Part shown: positions 8,701 through 19,200 of the stretch, piece after piece
Layout of the letters: every line of letters begins with the position of its first letter
Numbering within the stretch: position 1 is the first letter of the stretch
DNA from: Opitutales bacterium
Lineage (GTDB): Bacteria > Verrucomicrobiota > Verrucomicrobiia > Opitutales > T3Sed10-336
Length of the DNA stretch: 33,740 nucleotides
Assembly (NCBI GenBank): GCA_020831535.1
Contig: JAFIGF010000094.1
Location: 1-33,740 of the forward strand
Reading direction: 5' to 3'
Translations under genes and position numbers: made by a program
Notes under the pieces: generated by a model
What the model was told of the DNA's origin: nothing
The model's input: the letters and a program-made list of their open reading frames with translations, nothing else
Database searches by the model: none

Positions 8701-8855
8701 TAGCTCGTCGAAATGGTCAGATTCGGCAATTCGATTTCCGGTAAAAGGTCTATCGGCAAACGCCAGAAGGAAATGGCCCCGATCAAGACGACCACCAGAG
8801 TCGCCATGGAAGTAAAAACCGGGCGCTCAACCGTGAATGCGGGAATCAACCTCAT
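5766..8855 (-). CDS. RND efflux permease, HAE1-like (AcrB/SwrC type)
   Basis: A 1029-aa inner-membrane pump subunit of normal length for the family. It starts MRLIPAFTVERPVFTSM with the first membrane helix at about residues 13-32, and has two large periplasmic loops and twelve predicted helices. The fourth-helix motif reads GMMVDSAIVVLENIFR (around 395-412): the first of the two proton-relay aspartates of AcrB is kept and the second is Ser. The tenth-helix motif reads VVNNAILIVDQ (around 925-935), with Asn where AcrB has the relay lysine. This pattern is common in the SwrC-like branch. The gene overlaps the fusion protein by 4 nt (ATGA), so translation is probably coupled. No TolC-like outer-membrane channel is in the window. 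Substrates are unknown. Confidence 0.95.
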   Translation of the reverse strand: MRLIPAFTVERPVFTSMATLVVVLIGAISFWRLPIDLLPEIELPNLTISTSYEDASPEEVEELVTRVIEEAVARVPGVEEMVSNSTEGNSQVTISFVWGTNLDEASNDVRDSLDRVINRLPDEVDRPRLRKFDPSQAPVVILGVGSNLDPLSLRRLLDNQVQNRLERVAGVAAVDTWGGLQPEIRVELDLDRVNALNLSLSEITNRLRDANVVVPAGEIEEGRLKIALRTPGLWQSLDEIENTVIVRRESGTIRLRDIGVVEDTHEEISRIVRINGEPGVRMAIRRQSGTNTVDVARAVLAEAERINQDFGQINLVPIYDSSTFIQRSIDNVSRAILFGGILAAVSLFFFLRNFRSTLVITLAIPISLIGTFTLIYFGGYTLNLMTLGGLALGVGMMVDSAIVVLENIFRWRENGHRRKEAAVGGTSEVAAAIIASTLTTLAIFLPLIYLEGVTGILFRQLAVVIGFALFCSLVVALTLMPMLASRLPKKEEDQADSSLVKALLAVYEKIERQYRKVLEVVLANRMLTLVGAAALMAASVSLVPTLGTEFMPESDEGEVRVNVELAGGTRVEVLEEFMRQVEDIVIPAVPEAENHLVDMGASSWRPTAGATGNIRMYLVPQTQRSRSSEEIAADLRNRLQDIAGARITVRAGGGLFVFRRLGIGGDDGAQLSLEVRGFDLDTLDALAAQAVAAVEDIPGVTDARASREAGVPRQLIDIDRDRAADFGFTVRQVAEALRTAVSGTVATTFRDGTGDETDVRVRLRDADRMEVEDLLDLTIRNGAEEAVALRSMVSFRVEPGPTQIERRDQQRVVAIAINTEGRDMGSVALDVQEALAGIATPPNHDFILRGDFEEQQQAFRELMISLLLSLLLVYMVMACLYESLRDPVIVMFTVPLAMIGAILALFVTGSTLNVNSFIGLIMLGGIVVNNAILIVDQATRLRMIDGKTVDAAIREASRRRLRPILMTTFTTVFALMPLAIGIGEGAEAQAPLARVVVGGLISSAMITLLVIPVVYTLFHREALPSSEKA

Positions 8856-10069
8856 CTTTCGTTTCCGTTTCGGGGGCTTTCCACAAGTTCAGCTTCCGTA
8901 TCCTCCCCGACGATACGGAGATAAGAGCCATCAACCAGCTGATCCTGACCAAGGGTCACCACCCGCCCCTCAAGCTCCGGTGACCGGATCTCCAGCCACC
9001 GTCCATCAACGATTCCCGGCTCTACCTCAACAAAACGAGCCCGGGGTTCGTCCTCATCTCCCTCAACCAGAAAAAGGCCCTGCCGCGATTCCCGCCGCAC
9101 CACCGCATCACGGGGAACCGCAATCACCTCATCGCGCTCACTGAGAGTCATATGAACCCGGGCAAACATTCCCGGTCGCAAACTTTGCTCCGCATTGGGA
9201 ACACTAAGCTCCACCCGGGCCTGACGGGTTTGCTCGGCAAACCGTGGTGACTTTCGGGATACTTCCGCAGGAAAATCCTCCCCCGGATACGTATCAACGC
9301 GCAAGAACCCCTCCATGCCAACCGTAATCCGTCCATAGTCTCGTTCCGTCACTTCGACATTGGCCCGCAATTCATCGATTCGCAAAAGCGAGACAATCGC
9401 CTCATTCGCACTCAAATTGCCCCCCTCATTGGCATAGCGTTCCCCCACGACCCGCTCCGTGTCACTTCCTTCCCAGGTGGCATAGATCCGCGTATGCGAA
9501 AGCCGCACTTCGGCCGCCCTTAAAGTGGCCTCCCTTTGACGAATCGTCGCTTCCGCCACCGCCAGACTGGATTCCGCCGCCCGCAAACGAGCTTTCGCGG
9601 TATCCAAATCGGCTTGGGAGGAAATATCCCGCTCCCGCAACACCCGTTCCCGCTCAAGTTCCGCCGAAGCCAGTTCGAGAGAACTTTGCGCTTCTTCCTT
9701 ATTGGCCTCCGCCACCGCCAAGTCAGCCCGCGCTTGTTCGACCTCCTCACGGAATTCATCATCCTCCAACCGGGCCAACAACTGCCCGCGCTCAACCAAA
9801 TCCCCGATGTCCACTTCGAGATTCAACAACCGTCCCCCGACCTTGGCCGCCACCACAAATTCCCTGGCCGGCTGAAGAGTCCCCGTAAAGACCCGAACCT
9901 CCCGAATGGGCCGGTACTCAATGGGTTCCACTTCGACCGCCACCGCCTGGCCACTTCCGCGCCCACGCTCCCCGTCACCGTCCTCCATGGCGCGGCGAAG
10001 CACTCCCGCCCCTACAATCAAGAGCACCAGTACGATAACCACCACCGACAGGATAACATTATTTTTCAT
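8852..10069 (-). CDS. RND periplasmic adaptor (membrane-fusion protein, HlyD/AcrA type)
   Basis: A 405-aa protein that would join the inner-membrane RND pump to an outer-membrane channel. It has one N-terminal membrane segment (VILSVVVIVLVLLIVGAGVL, about 4-23), a lipoyl-like half motif (GGRLLNLEVDIGDLVERGQL) with its partner beyond the hairpin, a long alpha-helical hairpin rich in A, E, R and L (about 115-195), and beta-barrel and membrane-proximal domains at the end. The frame is open to a TTG at 10123, but the ATG at 10069 puts the membrane segment at the N-terminus and is preferred. No lipobox cysteine was seen. Its TGA overlaps the ATG of the permease gene. It is the first gene of the five-gene run. 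Confidence 0.93.
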   Translation of the reverse strand: MKNNVILSVVVIVLVLLIVGAGVLRRAMEDGDGERGRGSGQAVAVEVEPIEYRPIREVRVFTGTLQPAREFVVAAKVGGRLLNLEVDIGDLVERGQLLARLEDDEFREEVEQARADLAVAEANKEEAQSSLELASAELERERVLRERDISSQADLDTAKARLRAAESSLAVAEATIRQREATLRAAEVRLSHTRIYATWEGSDTERVVGERYANEGGNLSANEAIVSLLRIDELRANVEVTERDYGRITVGMEGFLRVDTYPGEDFPAEVSRKSPRFAEQTRQARVELSVPNAEQSLRPGMFARVHMTLSERDEVIAVPRDAVVRRESRQGLFLVEGDEDEPRARFVEVEPGIVDGRWLEIRSPELEGRVVTLGQDQLVDGSYLRIVGEDTEAELVESPRNGNER

Positions 10070-10270
10070 AACTAGAGAATACGGGCAATTTCCCGTAAAG
10101 CAAGAGACCCCACAAATTTGCAAAGGTTACAAAACTCGGTTTACTCACCTCTCAGGGACACGGTAAGCCACTTCAAAGTGTCACCTATGTCCTGGCCTTA
10201 CCTTCACTACTTCTTAAATCATAATTCTTAACTAAACTTGTCTCGTCCTTCCTTCTTGATTCTTGTTCCC
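10070..10270. promoter_or_regulatory. gap between giant surface gene and RND run, with inverted repeats
   Basis: This 201-bp gap lies after the stop of the giant gene and before the RND adaptor, both on the - strand. It holds an imperfect nested palindrome at 10156-10192 (outer arms GGACA/TGTCC, inner arms CACTT/AAGTG) and a short repeat ACGGG-N6-CCCGT at 10081-10096, about 12 bp upstream of the adaptor ATG. The first could help end the surface transcript, although no T-run follows it. The second is placed like an operator. No convincing -35/-10 pair was found. Confidence 0.3.
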
Positions 10271-13200
10271 TCACTCATCCACGACGACACTAAAAGTGAC
10301 CGTTCCACTTTGGCCGGGGCCAAGGGTTCCTGAAAATTCCCATTGGATCGCCCCAGTGCCTTCGTTTCCAGGATCGGTTATGGTTACTCCGGTCAAATTA
10401 TCGGGCAATGATCCACTGGATGCCGCATCGAAAGAGGTCCAGGCAGGAGTGCGGTCAAATATGAAAAGTTCCTGTAAGTCCTCACTCCCATCATTTGTGT
10501 AAGTGATAGTGTAGGTAATCGTCTCTCCCGGAGCAGCGGTGGCCTTGTCCACCTCCTTGGTCAAACTAAGCCCCGGGGTCCCGGAGGCGGCTACGATAGT
10601 GACATCACGCCGGACCCGAAGATCATCCGGCAAAGGAGGAGTTGCGTTGTCAAAACTGAAGGTAGCGGTGATTTCGGTCTCACTTTTTGCGCCAAAAGGA
10701 GCGCCTTGAGGTGCCGTTTCCCGTAAAATCAAACAAATTTCCTCTCCCGCCGTGACCGTAATAGGCACCCCTTCAATAATGGGATCACCTCCGGAAATCT
10801 GACCATTGCAGGCCAAATCCTGATAAAGCAACCGGGACCAGGGAATTGTGGGTTGCTGTTGATTCGACAAAGTAAAAGTCACTGTTCCCGAGGTTTTGGC
10901 AAAATAGCTATGACGGTAAAATGCGACCGCTCCGGGGAGAATGCTCTGGCTCCCATCATTCAGAAAGGCATTTTCGGGAACGACTCCCATTTCAATCCCT
11001 TCGAGGTCTCCCCCGGGGTAGGTGAAAATAAGCTGATCGGTATCACGATCATAGGTTCCACCAGTGGTGCCGACTTGGGCACCCGTGGAAAGATGTGCAC
11101 CAGGATTGGTTTTCTCAATCGTCAACGTTGTGCCAGCGGTCGTTCCAGGGGGAATGGATAGAATAAAAGCTCCCCCACCTCCAGTGGTGGCCTGACTTAA
11201 AACCGTCGCCCCCTCCAGCAGACGCACACGGACATTGCCAAGGCCGTTTTCTCCCCCATTCCGCTCGCCGTCATTAGCCACCCCGCCTCCAATTCCGGTA
11301 TCCAGAAACACCACGCCTTCAATCACCCGAACCCGGATCAATCCAAAGTTACGATTCTCCTGATCCGCCTCGGCCAATTCAAACGTTTGGTCACCCGTGT
11401 CAGGACTCTGGAAAAGCCAACCTCCGGGCTCTGAAGCAACTAGCGAGGTGGATGAATTCGTCAAGACCAAACGGTAATTCCCCGGAATGAACTCCAGGAA
11501 CTCAAAAAAACCGGTATCGTCATCAACCAACGCGGAAGCCACCAGCAGCCCATCATCCAAGTCGACTAAATTGATGTACACTGCAGGCGCATCAGTCCAA
11601 TCCTCACCGGCATCCCGAACATCATTGAGATTCACATCATCGTACACAAAGCCGCTGATATCACGTGGTGGGGCCAGCCCAAAATCCTGGTCTTCGGGAT
11701 CGGAAAAGGTAACCACCAATTCGTCGATCACCCCATCCCGTGGCTCCATAAAGGCAAAACCGGAAGGGGCGGAAGCAGTGGTTGCCGTAGTTTGACCTGC
11801 AGGAGCGACAATAATCCTATAGGTTCCGGGAGCGAGATCAGTAAACTCATACTCTCCACTGCCTCCAGCATTTACCGCCTGCGAATCCACTACAGTATTC
11901 GCCCCATCAAAAATATCAATGAGGTTGACGACAACATTTGTGCCATCATTCCAATCTGCACCTGCCTGCTTTTGCCGGTAAGGGGAAAAATCCCGATAGA
12001 CCTGGCCACTGATCTGCCGGATCTCGTAAAGCCCAAGATTCTGATCGGTCAGATTGGCATCGTCTAGCTCAATGGAATCAACCTGCCCTGAGAGCGGAGT
12101 ATCAAAGGCCCATCCCGAAGGTACCACAGGTGATAAGTTGGAATCATTATCGGTTATAACCAAACGAAAATCACCGGGAGGAAGATTGTTGAACAAATAG
12201 TCCCCGGGCCCGGCAGTGACCACGATCGACTGAAATATTGTATCCTCCGGAATCGTCAAACCGGGCAAGGTGATTTCAGTGTTAGTGATCAAATTCAAAG
12301 TAACCGGCACCCCGGTCGTCCAATCCTCGGAAGGGTCTTTGATCCCGTTGGGGATAATTTGGTGGTAAACAAAACCCGCCAAACTGATCCCCACAATAAG
12401 GTCCTCGGAATCCGGGCCAACCTCGGCATACACCCGTCGCTCATCCGGAGAGGACGTTGGCTGCGAGGCAAAAGACATAATTCTGGCGTCATTGGTCAGA
12501 ACACTCCCTGGCGTCGCCCCGCTGTCAACGGTTACTTCCACGTCCACCACCCATTCCTCTCCGGGCAATAGTGGCTGGCCATCGGCAAGGGAAACCTCCC
12601 ATTGACCATTACCGCTACTGTATGTTGGGGAAAGACTTCCCCCCACCGAATCTCCATTCAAGGTCGACATCAGCAAAGATGGGGTCGTCTGCCGCATCCC
12701 CGATGGTAAAGTATCCCGCAACGTCACATTGTACGCTGGCGCCGAACCGTTGTTCGCTACGGTCAGGCGAAAAGTCGCCTCATTGCCTGGTGATACAAGG
12801 TTGTTGGCACTTGGTGAAACTCGCTCTTTTGCAATAGTCAACCGCGGTTGAAAGACCGTGATTTCATCGTCATCAGGACCAGCACTCAATGGATCCGGGT
12901 CAATCGCGGAATTGTCATAAGAAATCTCCGCCGAGTTCGTCAGATCATCGGAAGTATCGGTAGCCGGATCAGAATCAGGCACCGGCAATGGCGAGTCCCC
13001 ACTGTCAATCACCCGGGCCCGGTACACCAATCGGAGAAGATTGTCGGCCGGATCGGCGATGGCATTTTGCAAGGTTCCTAAATCCCAGGAGATTGTGTCC
13101 TCATCTCCTGTATCGGGGGCCGTCGTCCCGGCAACGGGATTGGTGAAACTGAATCGAGGAGGACCGGACACTTGCACGATTTCCACCGTATCATGAAAAG

Positions 13201-16200
13201 CCAAACCATTAGGCAATTCATCGGTAATGACAAAATTTTCGTTCTCTCCCTCATGGGGGAAAATATCGATGGTATAGGTCACCAAATCCCCGATACGAAA
13301 TGTTTTTGCATCGGGTGAACTTAAAGGAAGTGTGCCTCCACTCGCAGTCTTACTGATCGTAGGCGCATCAGTGATTTCAAATGGCCCCTCAATAAGCCCG
13401 AGGTTTTGGTCGACCAAATCCCCCGTTCCCTGATTGATAGTGATATCCAACAAACCGTCATCCGGTTCCTGAAAGAGCCAATTAGCCGGTCGCTGGGCTT
13501 CCAGGGCGGAGCTCCCGTCGGTCAGGATGATGCGGTAATTGCCCGGCGGCAAATGGTCAAAAGCAAAATCGCCATCACCCTCGGGTACTTCCTCCGTTCG
13601 GAAGACCTGATCAGCTCCACCGATTTCCACCAGTAAATTGACCCAAACCGTTGGTTTGTTCACCCCACTCCAATCTTCCCCGGAATCACGGACATCGTTT
13701 TCATTCGCATCCTCATAAACAAATCCATCAATACGCAGGCCCACCACAATTTCGCCGCTCTCCGGACCGACTTGGCCATAACTTCTACGATGGGCTGCTT
13801 CCGCATCTCCGCTTGGTAAGGAAAAGTAATCCTCAACCTCGGACGACACTTCCAAAGTCGCACCCTTGGTCGCTCCGGTGTCAACAGTGACTTCAAAATC
13901 GAATTCCAATGACTGTCCCGGTTCCAATACCTGGCTGTCACCCAAAAGAATAACCCATTCGTCATCACCGGCGGTGAAAGTTTCCGGAGCCAGCGTCACC
14001 GGGTCTCCACCCAAGGCCTGGGCAGTAATTACCGGCTCGGTACCGCGCAAGCCTATGGGGAGGGAAATTTTAAGAGCACTGTTGTAGGCAGGGGCATCAC
14101 CGGTGTTTTCTACCACGACACGGAATTCCGCCGTTTCATCCGGGCGAACCACCCGAAAACCGAGCAAATCAACCGGCGGATCCAATGAGCTTTGCGCAAT
14201 CGTTAGTAAAGGCTGGCGAGCCGTTATCTCCGCAGCGGCGGGATCCGGAGAGAGAGTTGCCCCATCTGCCGCCTCATAGGTCAGCGTCATAGCATTCTCC
14301 AAATCGGCCTCCGTGGGCTCTGCCGGAATGTTGGTCGCATCATCACTCACCCTGGCGGTGTACACCAACGTTAACTCGTTGTTGGTATCATCATTGTCAC
14401 CCGTATTGACCACCGTACCGAAATTCCATTCCAGAATTCCGGTGTCCAAAGTCTCGGGAGCAGTTGAACCACTCACCGGAGCGGTGTAGGAAAACCCGTC
14501 GTCGCCATCAACCGGAGAAAGACTGACCGTTTCCAGAAAAACCATCCCATCAGGCAAGACATCAGTGAGGCGAAAGTCATCCAAAGTTCCCTCCTGAATG
14601 TCCATCGTGATGGTATAAGTCACAATATCTCCGATCCGAAACCCTTCCTCCGGCCCCGGCAAAGTATCTCCGGATGCCGACTTGGCAATCGTTGTGCTAT
14701 CGAAAGCCGTTACCTCAAGGGAGGTGTCCCCTTCATAAATTCGTCGCCCCAGGGGTAGATCATCCGCCTCATGGGCAACACCCAGGTCAGCCAGATCTCC
14801 CACTGGGTCACCATCCAAAGAGGCCCAACTGGCAGAAAATCCGGTTTCATAAACCTGCAACGGGGAGGTGGTGTCATCCACCGTAGCCCGGTACACAAAA
14901 GCAAATACTTCAGCCCCTGTTCCCAAGTCCAGATTCACCGGGGAGGTTTGCTCCCGACCCCAAACGAGTTCCTGACCATTTATATCGGGTTCCCCTAAAG
15001 TTCCGGTTAAGCCGCTACTCTCTATGGTCGAGGTACTGCTGGCCTCATAGGTCAAACCAGCCGGAAGCTCCTCAACCAAATTGAGATCGTACGCATTGCT
15101 CAAGGCCGGAGCTCCGGTATTACTGAACTGCACCCGAAACTCCAAAACATCACCCGCATCAAACTCGGTCGTGGAGGAAAAACCCGTCTCACCACGGGTT
15201 ACATTTCGCACTTCTTGGTTAAACGTAAGGTTGGGTTCCTGAATTTCGGCCGTAATTTGGTTTAGATCAGTGCTATCCGTTCCCCCGAAACTATACGAAG
15301 CTTCATTTAACAATTCACTTTCTCGCTCATTGCCAGGGATGTTTTGCACCTGGGTGATATACTCTATGATAACGGTTCGGTCCGTCTCCGACCCCGAGGC
15401 CACCCGAGTGCCGAAATCCCATTCAATCGTGAGCGGATCGCCGGAAGCTGGTAGAGCCCCCGGAGTTATCGTAGGCTGCGTCGAATCATCGCTGATTCCC
15501 GGCCCAATCGTTACCACAGGGGTTTCCAACAAGGCCAACCCCTCGGGCAATCGATCCTGAACCACAAAATCAGGTGAGGTCCCCTGTGGCAGAACAACGG
15601 CAATACGATAGCGTATTTGCTCTCCAATCACGACTTCCGGAAAAGTGGATCCCGGCTCCGAAGCTTCCATGAATATTTTCTCCTGATCAATCGAATCAAT
15701 CACCACCGAAGCCTCATCAGAAGCATCCACGACCAACGCTCCGGAAGAATTGCCGGGATCCCCCTTCGGTTCCAGCTGATTCGTCGGGGAATCAAGGTCA
15801 GGGAAATCATGAGGAATGGAGAAACCTGTCGCACTGACCTCATTTTCAATCTCCTCGTCCGGATTCACCGCGGACGTTAAGATGCCACGATAGAGCAGCA
15901 CCAAAGTCTCCCCTGGATTGAGTTGTTCCAAATCCTGCCCCGTGGAGCCAATGGACGTATTTCCCTGATCGAAAATGATCGTTTCCCCCACCCCGGAGAA
16001 GGTTCCCGTATTGGCCACATCAACATCACCATCACCAGAGGTATCGGCCCCTTGGTTTGAGGATGAAAGTTCGAACTTGCCCGACACGGTATCGGTCACC
16101 CGAAGATTGTGCAACGGCCTCTCGCCCCCCGGAGCGGGATTGGTTACGGTAAGGCGGTATTCAATCTCATCATCAGCTTCCCCACTGGTGGAGGCCGAAA

Positions 16201-19200
16201 AACCCGTTTCCCCAAGAGTGATGTTGCGCACCTCTTTCACAATATCCAATTGCGGTCGGCGAATATTCACCGAATCTGTGAGAAACAAATCGCCGAAAGC
16301 AATGCCCCCAGTGGCCATACCGGTAAGGCCTTGGGAATTATTGTTCGTCGGGGGATGATAGGTAACCCCCAAATAGTCGAACTGAAGTCCGAGGCGATTG
16401 CTTCGGGTCGCATTATCGCTGTTATTGCCCACATTCATTACCCGAGCATCCAATTCAAATTCCACCACCACCCCATCCGCAGTCGCCGTATCGCTCAAAT
16501 CATCAATCGTAAAGGACAAACGATCACTGATGACCTCCGTACTGCTTTCCGAGCCCAAGCTGGTCGAAAGAGCCAGCCCGGTCGCATTGTGATTACCGGT
16601 TGTGCGGACAAATGGGGCCCCTCCACTATCGGGAATAAACCCAAAATTATCCTGATTGGATCCCGTTCCCGCCCCACGGCGCAGTTGGTCCACCAAATTG
16701 ATGTTTTCCACGACCCCTTCTCCACCCCGGAACTCGGCTCTCACCCGCCAAGTCAAATCTTCCCCAATCAACACACGGGGACCAGTCGTCGTCGGCTCCG
16801 TGCTGTCGATAAGTTCTTTTTCCAATTGCACCGCAATCACCCGGTGCGCTCTTTGGTCCAAAGCGTAATTTCCCGTCACCGTTCCATCAAAGCTCCGAGC
16901 CTCCCCACGTGATCGCAAACGCAACCGCAGATTTCCCGTATTCCCGGGATCAAAGGTTAAATTGACCCGCACTATGGCATTCTCCCCCGCCGCCAGAGTC
17001 CCAATTTGCGAGGAGGTGAAGGTTTCAACACCACCTACATTGCTGGAATTCCCACCGGAACCTCCGACCCCAGTTTGATCCAAAGTGGCCGAATTAAAAG
17101 TCCACCCACTCCCGAGATCCGGAAGGGTGAATTCAATGTTTTCGGCGACCGAGCCACTCGGCCCGGTATTCCGAACATGGAAAAAGTAATCCTGTGTAGT
17201 CGGCCCACTCAATAAATGATTCCCCCCGTTGGGGCCGACAAAATCAATGTCCAAATCGGGCAGAAGCAACGGAAACGGATTGTCCACCGTCTGGGTGAAA
17301 GGCGTTCCACAACTATTGGTAAAATCCACTGTTGCAGACAAATCCTCGGTCGAAGGAAGAGCCGGATCCAAACCGGGGGCCGTCTCCACCTCGGCTAAAT
17401 CCGGGAAGCTCTCCGCCTTATTGGTATCGAAGATATCCGGACGAATGTAGTAGCTAAAGGCAATGGTTTCTCCAAAGCGAAGAATGTGTGGGGCGGAAGA
17501 ACCCGTAAGGGTAAATTCCGGGGCATTGGCTGAGGAATCGGTAACCGCCACCGTCGTAATGTCACTGCTGGTTTGCACCATCTCCACCGGACCGGTATCA
17601 TCAAAGACCGCATAACTCGGAATGCTGGCCGTGACCACGGGATTGTAGAGAGTTCCCCCACTGTTTTCGATGGTCACCGTAACTCTGGATCGGCCATTGG
17701 AGAGCGGTTCAATAGTTTGGGTAAATTCATCTCCGCTCAAAACTTCAGGCACCATGTTGATACGAGCCGTATCCGAGGAATTCCCCGGCTCCGAAACCTC
17801 ATCACCCGGGGCACCACAGCCCCATTCAACCGAAGCTTCGGGTTCGTTGTCGACGCAGGTATCCCCAAGAATTTCAGTGATAAAATATGTCCCTGTATCG
17901 CCCGCCGGCAAATCATCAAGTTGTACCGGGATTCCGGCAGAAAAAGCCACTCCACTTAGGCTGCCGCCACTGATTGTTGCGGTTCCACCCGATCCGGACA
18001 ATTCATCGGTCAAAAAGAAAAACTGCGCTGTTTCCGAACCAACATTTTGGACGGTAATGCGCCACTCAATTTCATCGCCATCCCCTCCATAAACGATTGT
18101 CCCGAAAGAGGTGTCTCCGGCCGTGATATTACGTCCCACCTTAGTCAAGTTGATTTCCGGCTCGAAAACAGGAAGAAGAAAATTTTCTCCAGGCGAAGTG
18201 GGGGCACCACCACAGGCTAACTCGCCAGTCACCACCGCATTCAGGGTTGGTGATTGCCCCGCCACAGCGGTACTTTGTTCCAATTCAAAGACAATCCGTA
18301 CTCGATTATCGGTATTTCCATCAACCGTTTGGTTCGAAGGCACCAATTGGGCCAGAGGAGGAATTTCTGCTGAAGTCCAAGTATGTATATCCCCACTGAT
18401 AGAGGGATCGTCACCAGAAACCAGCGAGCCCCCATTTATGCTGTACTGAACGCTACCAGGAACAATGCCAATCCCCGCCGCCGAAGGTAAAACTTCCTCG
18501 AGAACAATATTTTGTACTGCGGATGCTCCAGTATTACGAATGGTCACTGCAACCAAACCACCTCCGCAAAAGCTGATCTGTGATTGCGTGGTATCATGAA
18601 CGGTCTGTAACCTCCCTGAAGGGAAAAAGAAAGATGGATGAACCTTGGTTTTTTTGGCAAACTCTTCGCCCTGACAGCCCCAGGAAACTTCGATGGTTTC
18701 ATCCGTAATCGGAATCGCACAATCCGAGATCTGACTCGAGTCAACCAAGCCAACAACTTTTATCTGGCGTGTTTGACCCGATGGAATATTCTCCAAATCA
18801 AAAAACAATTCCGCCCCATTAACCACCACATCAGGTCCGGGATTGATCGCATTCATCGCCGCTTCGTCCGGTAACATTCCCGACGGCAGAGTTATCGTAG
18901 CGATACTGCCGAAAGCAGTACCAGCGTCAGTGTTGGAAATGTACACCCGGTACTTTATGGTTTCTCCTAAAACAGAAACCGTTCCCGGGGTAACTGTTAC
19001 CGCCAATTCGGCCTTCCGAACAGCCAAGGGAGAATAACTCGCCGAACTCTGGTAAACCCGGTTCTCATCAGGTCCGGTTTGCCAACTGTCATAGTCCACC
19101 GAAGCCGAAAATCCACTCGAATCGATCTGCGTAACCGGGTCCCGGATGACTGTCAGCTGGATCGTTCCCGAGTCAGGGAGCGCTCCGCCGGTAAACGTAA

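Noticed and set aside
16109..16912. 267-codon + strand frame opposite the giant gene
   Set aside because: It is antisense to continuous DUF11 coding sequence, and its translation (rich in R, H, P, S) has no domain.
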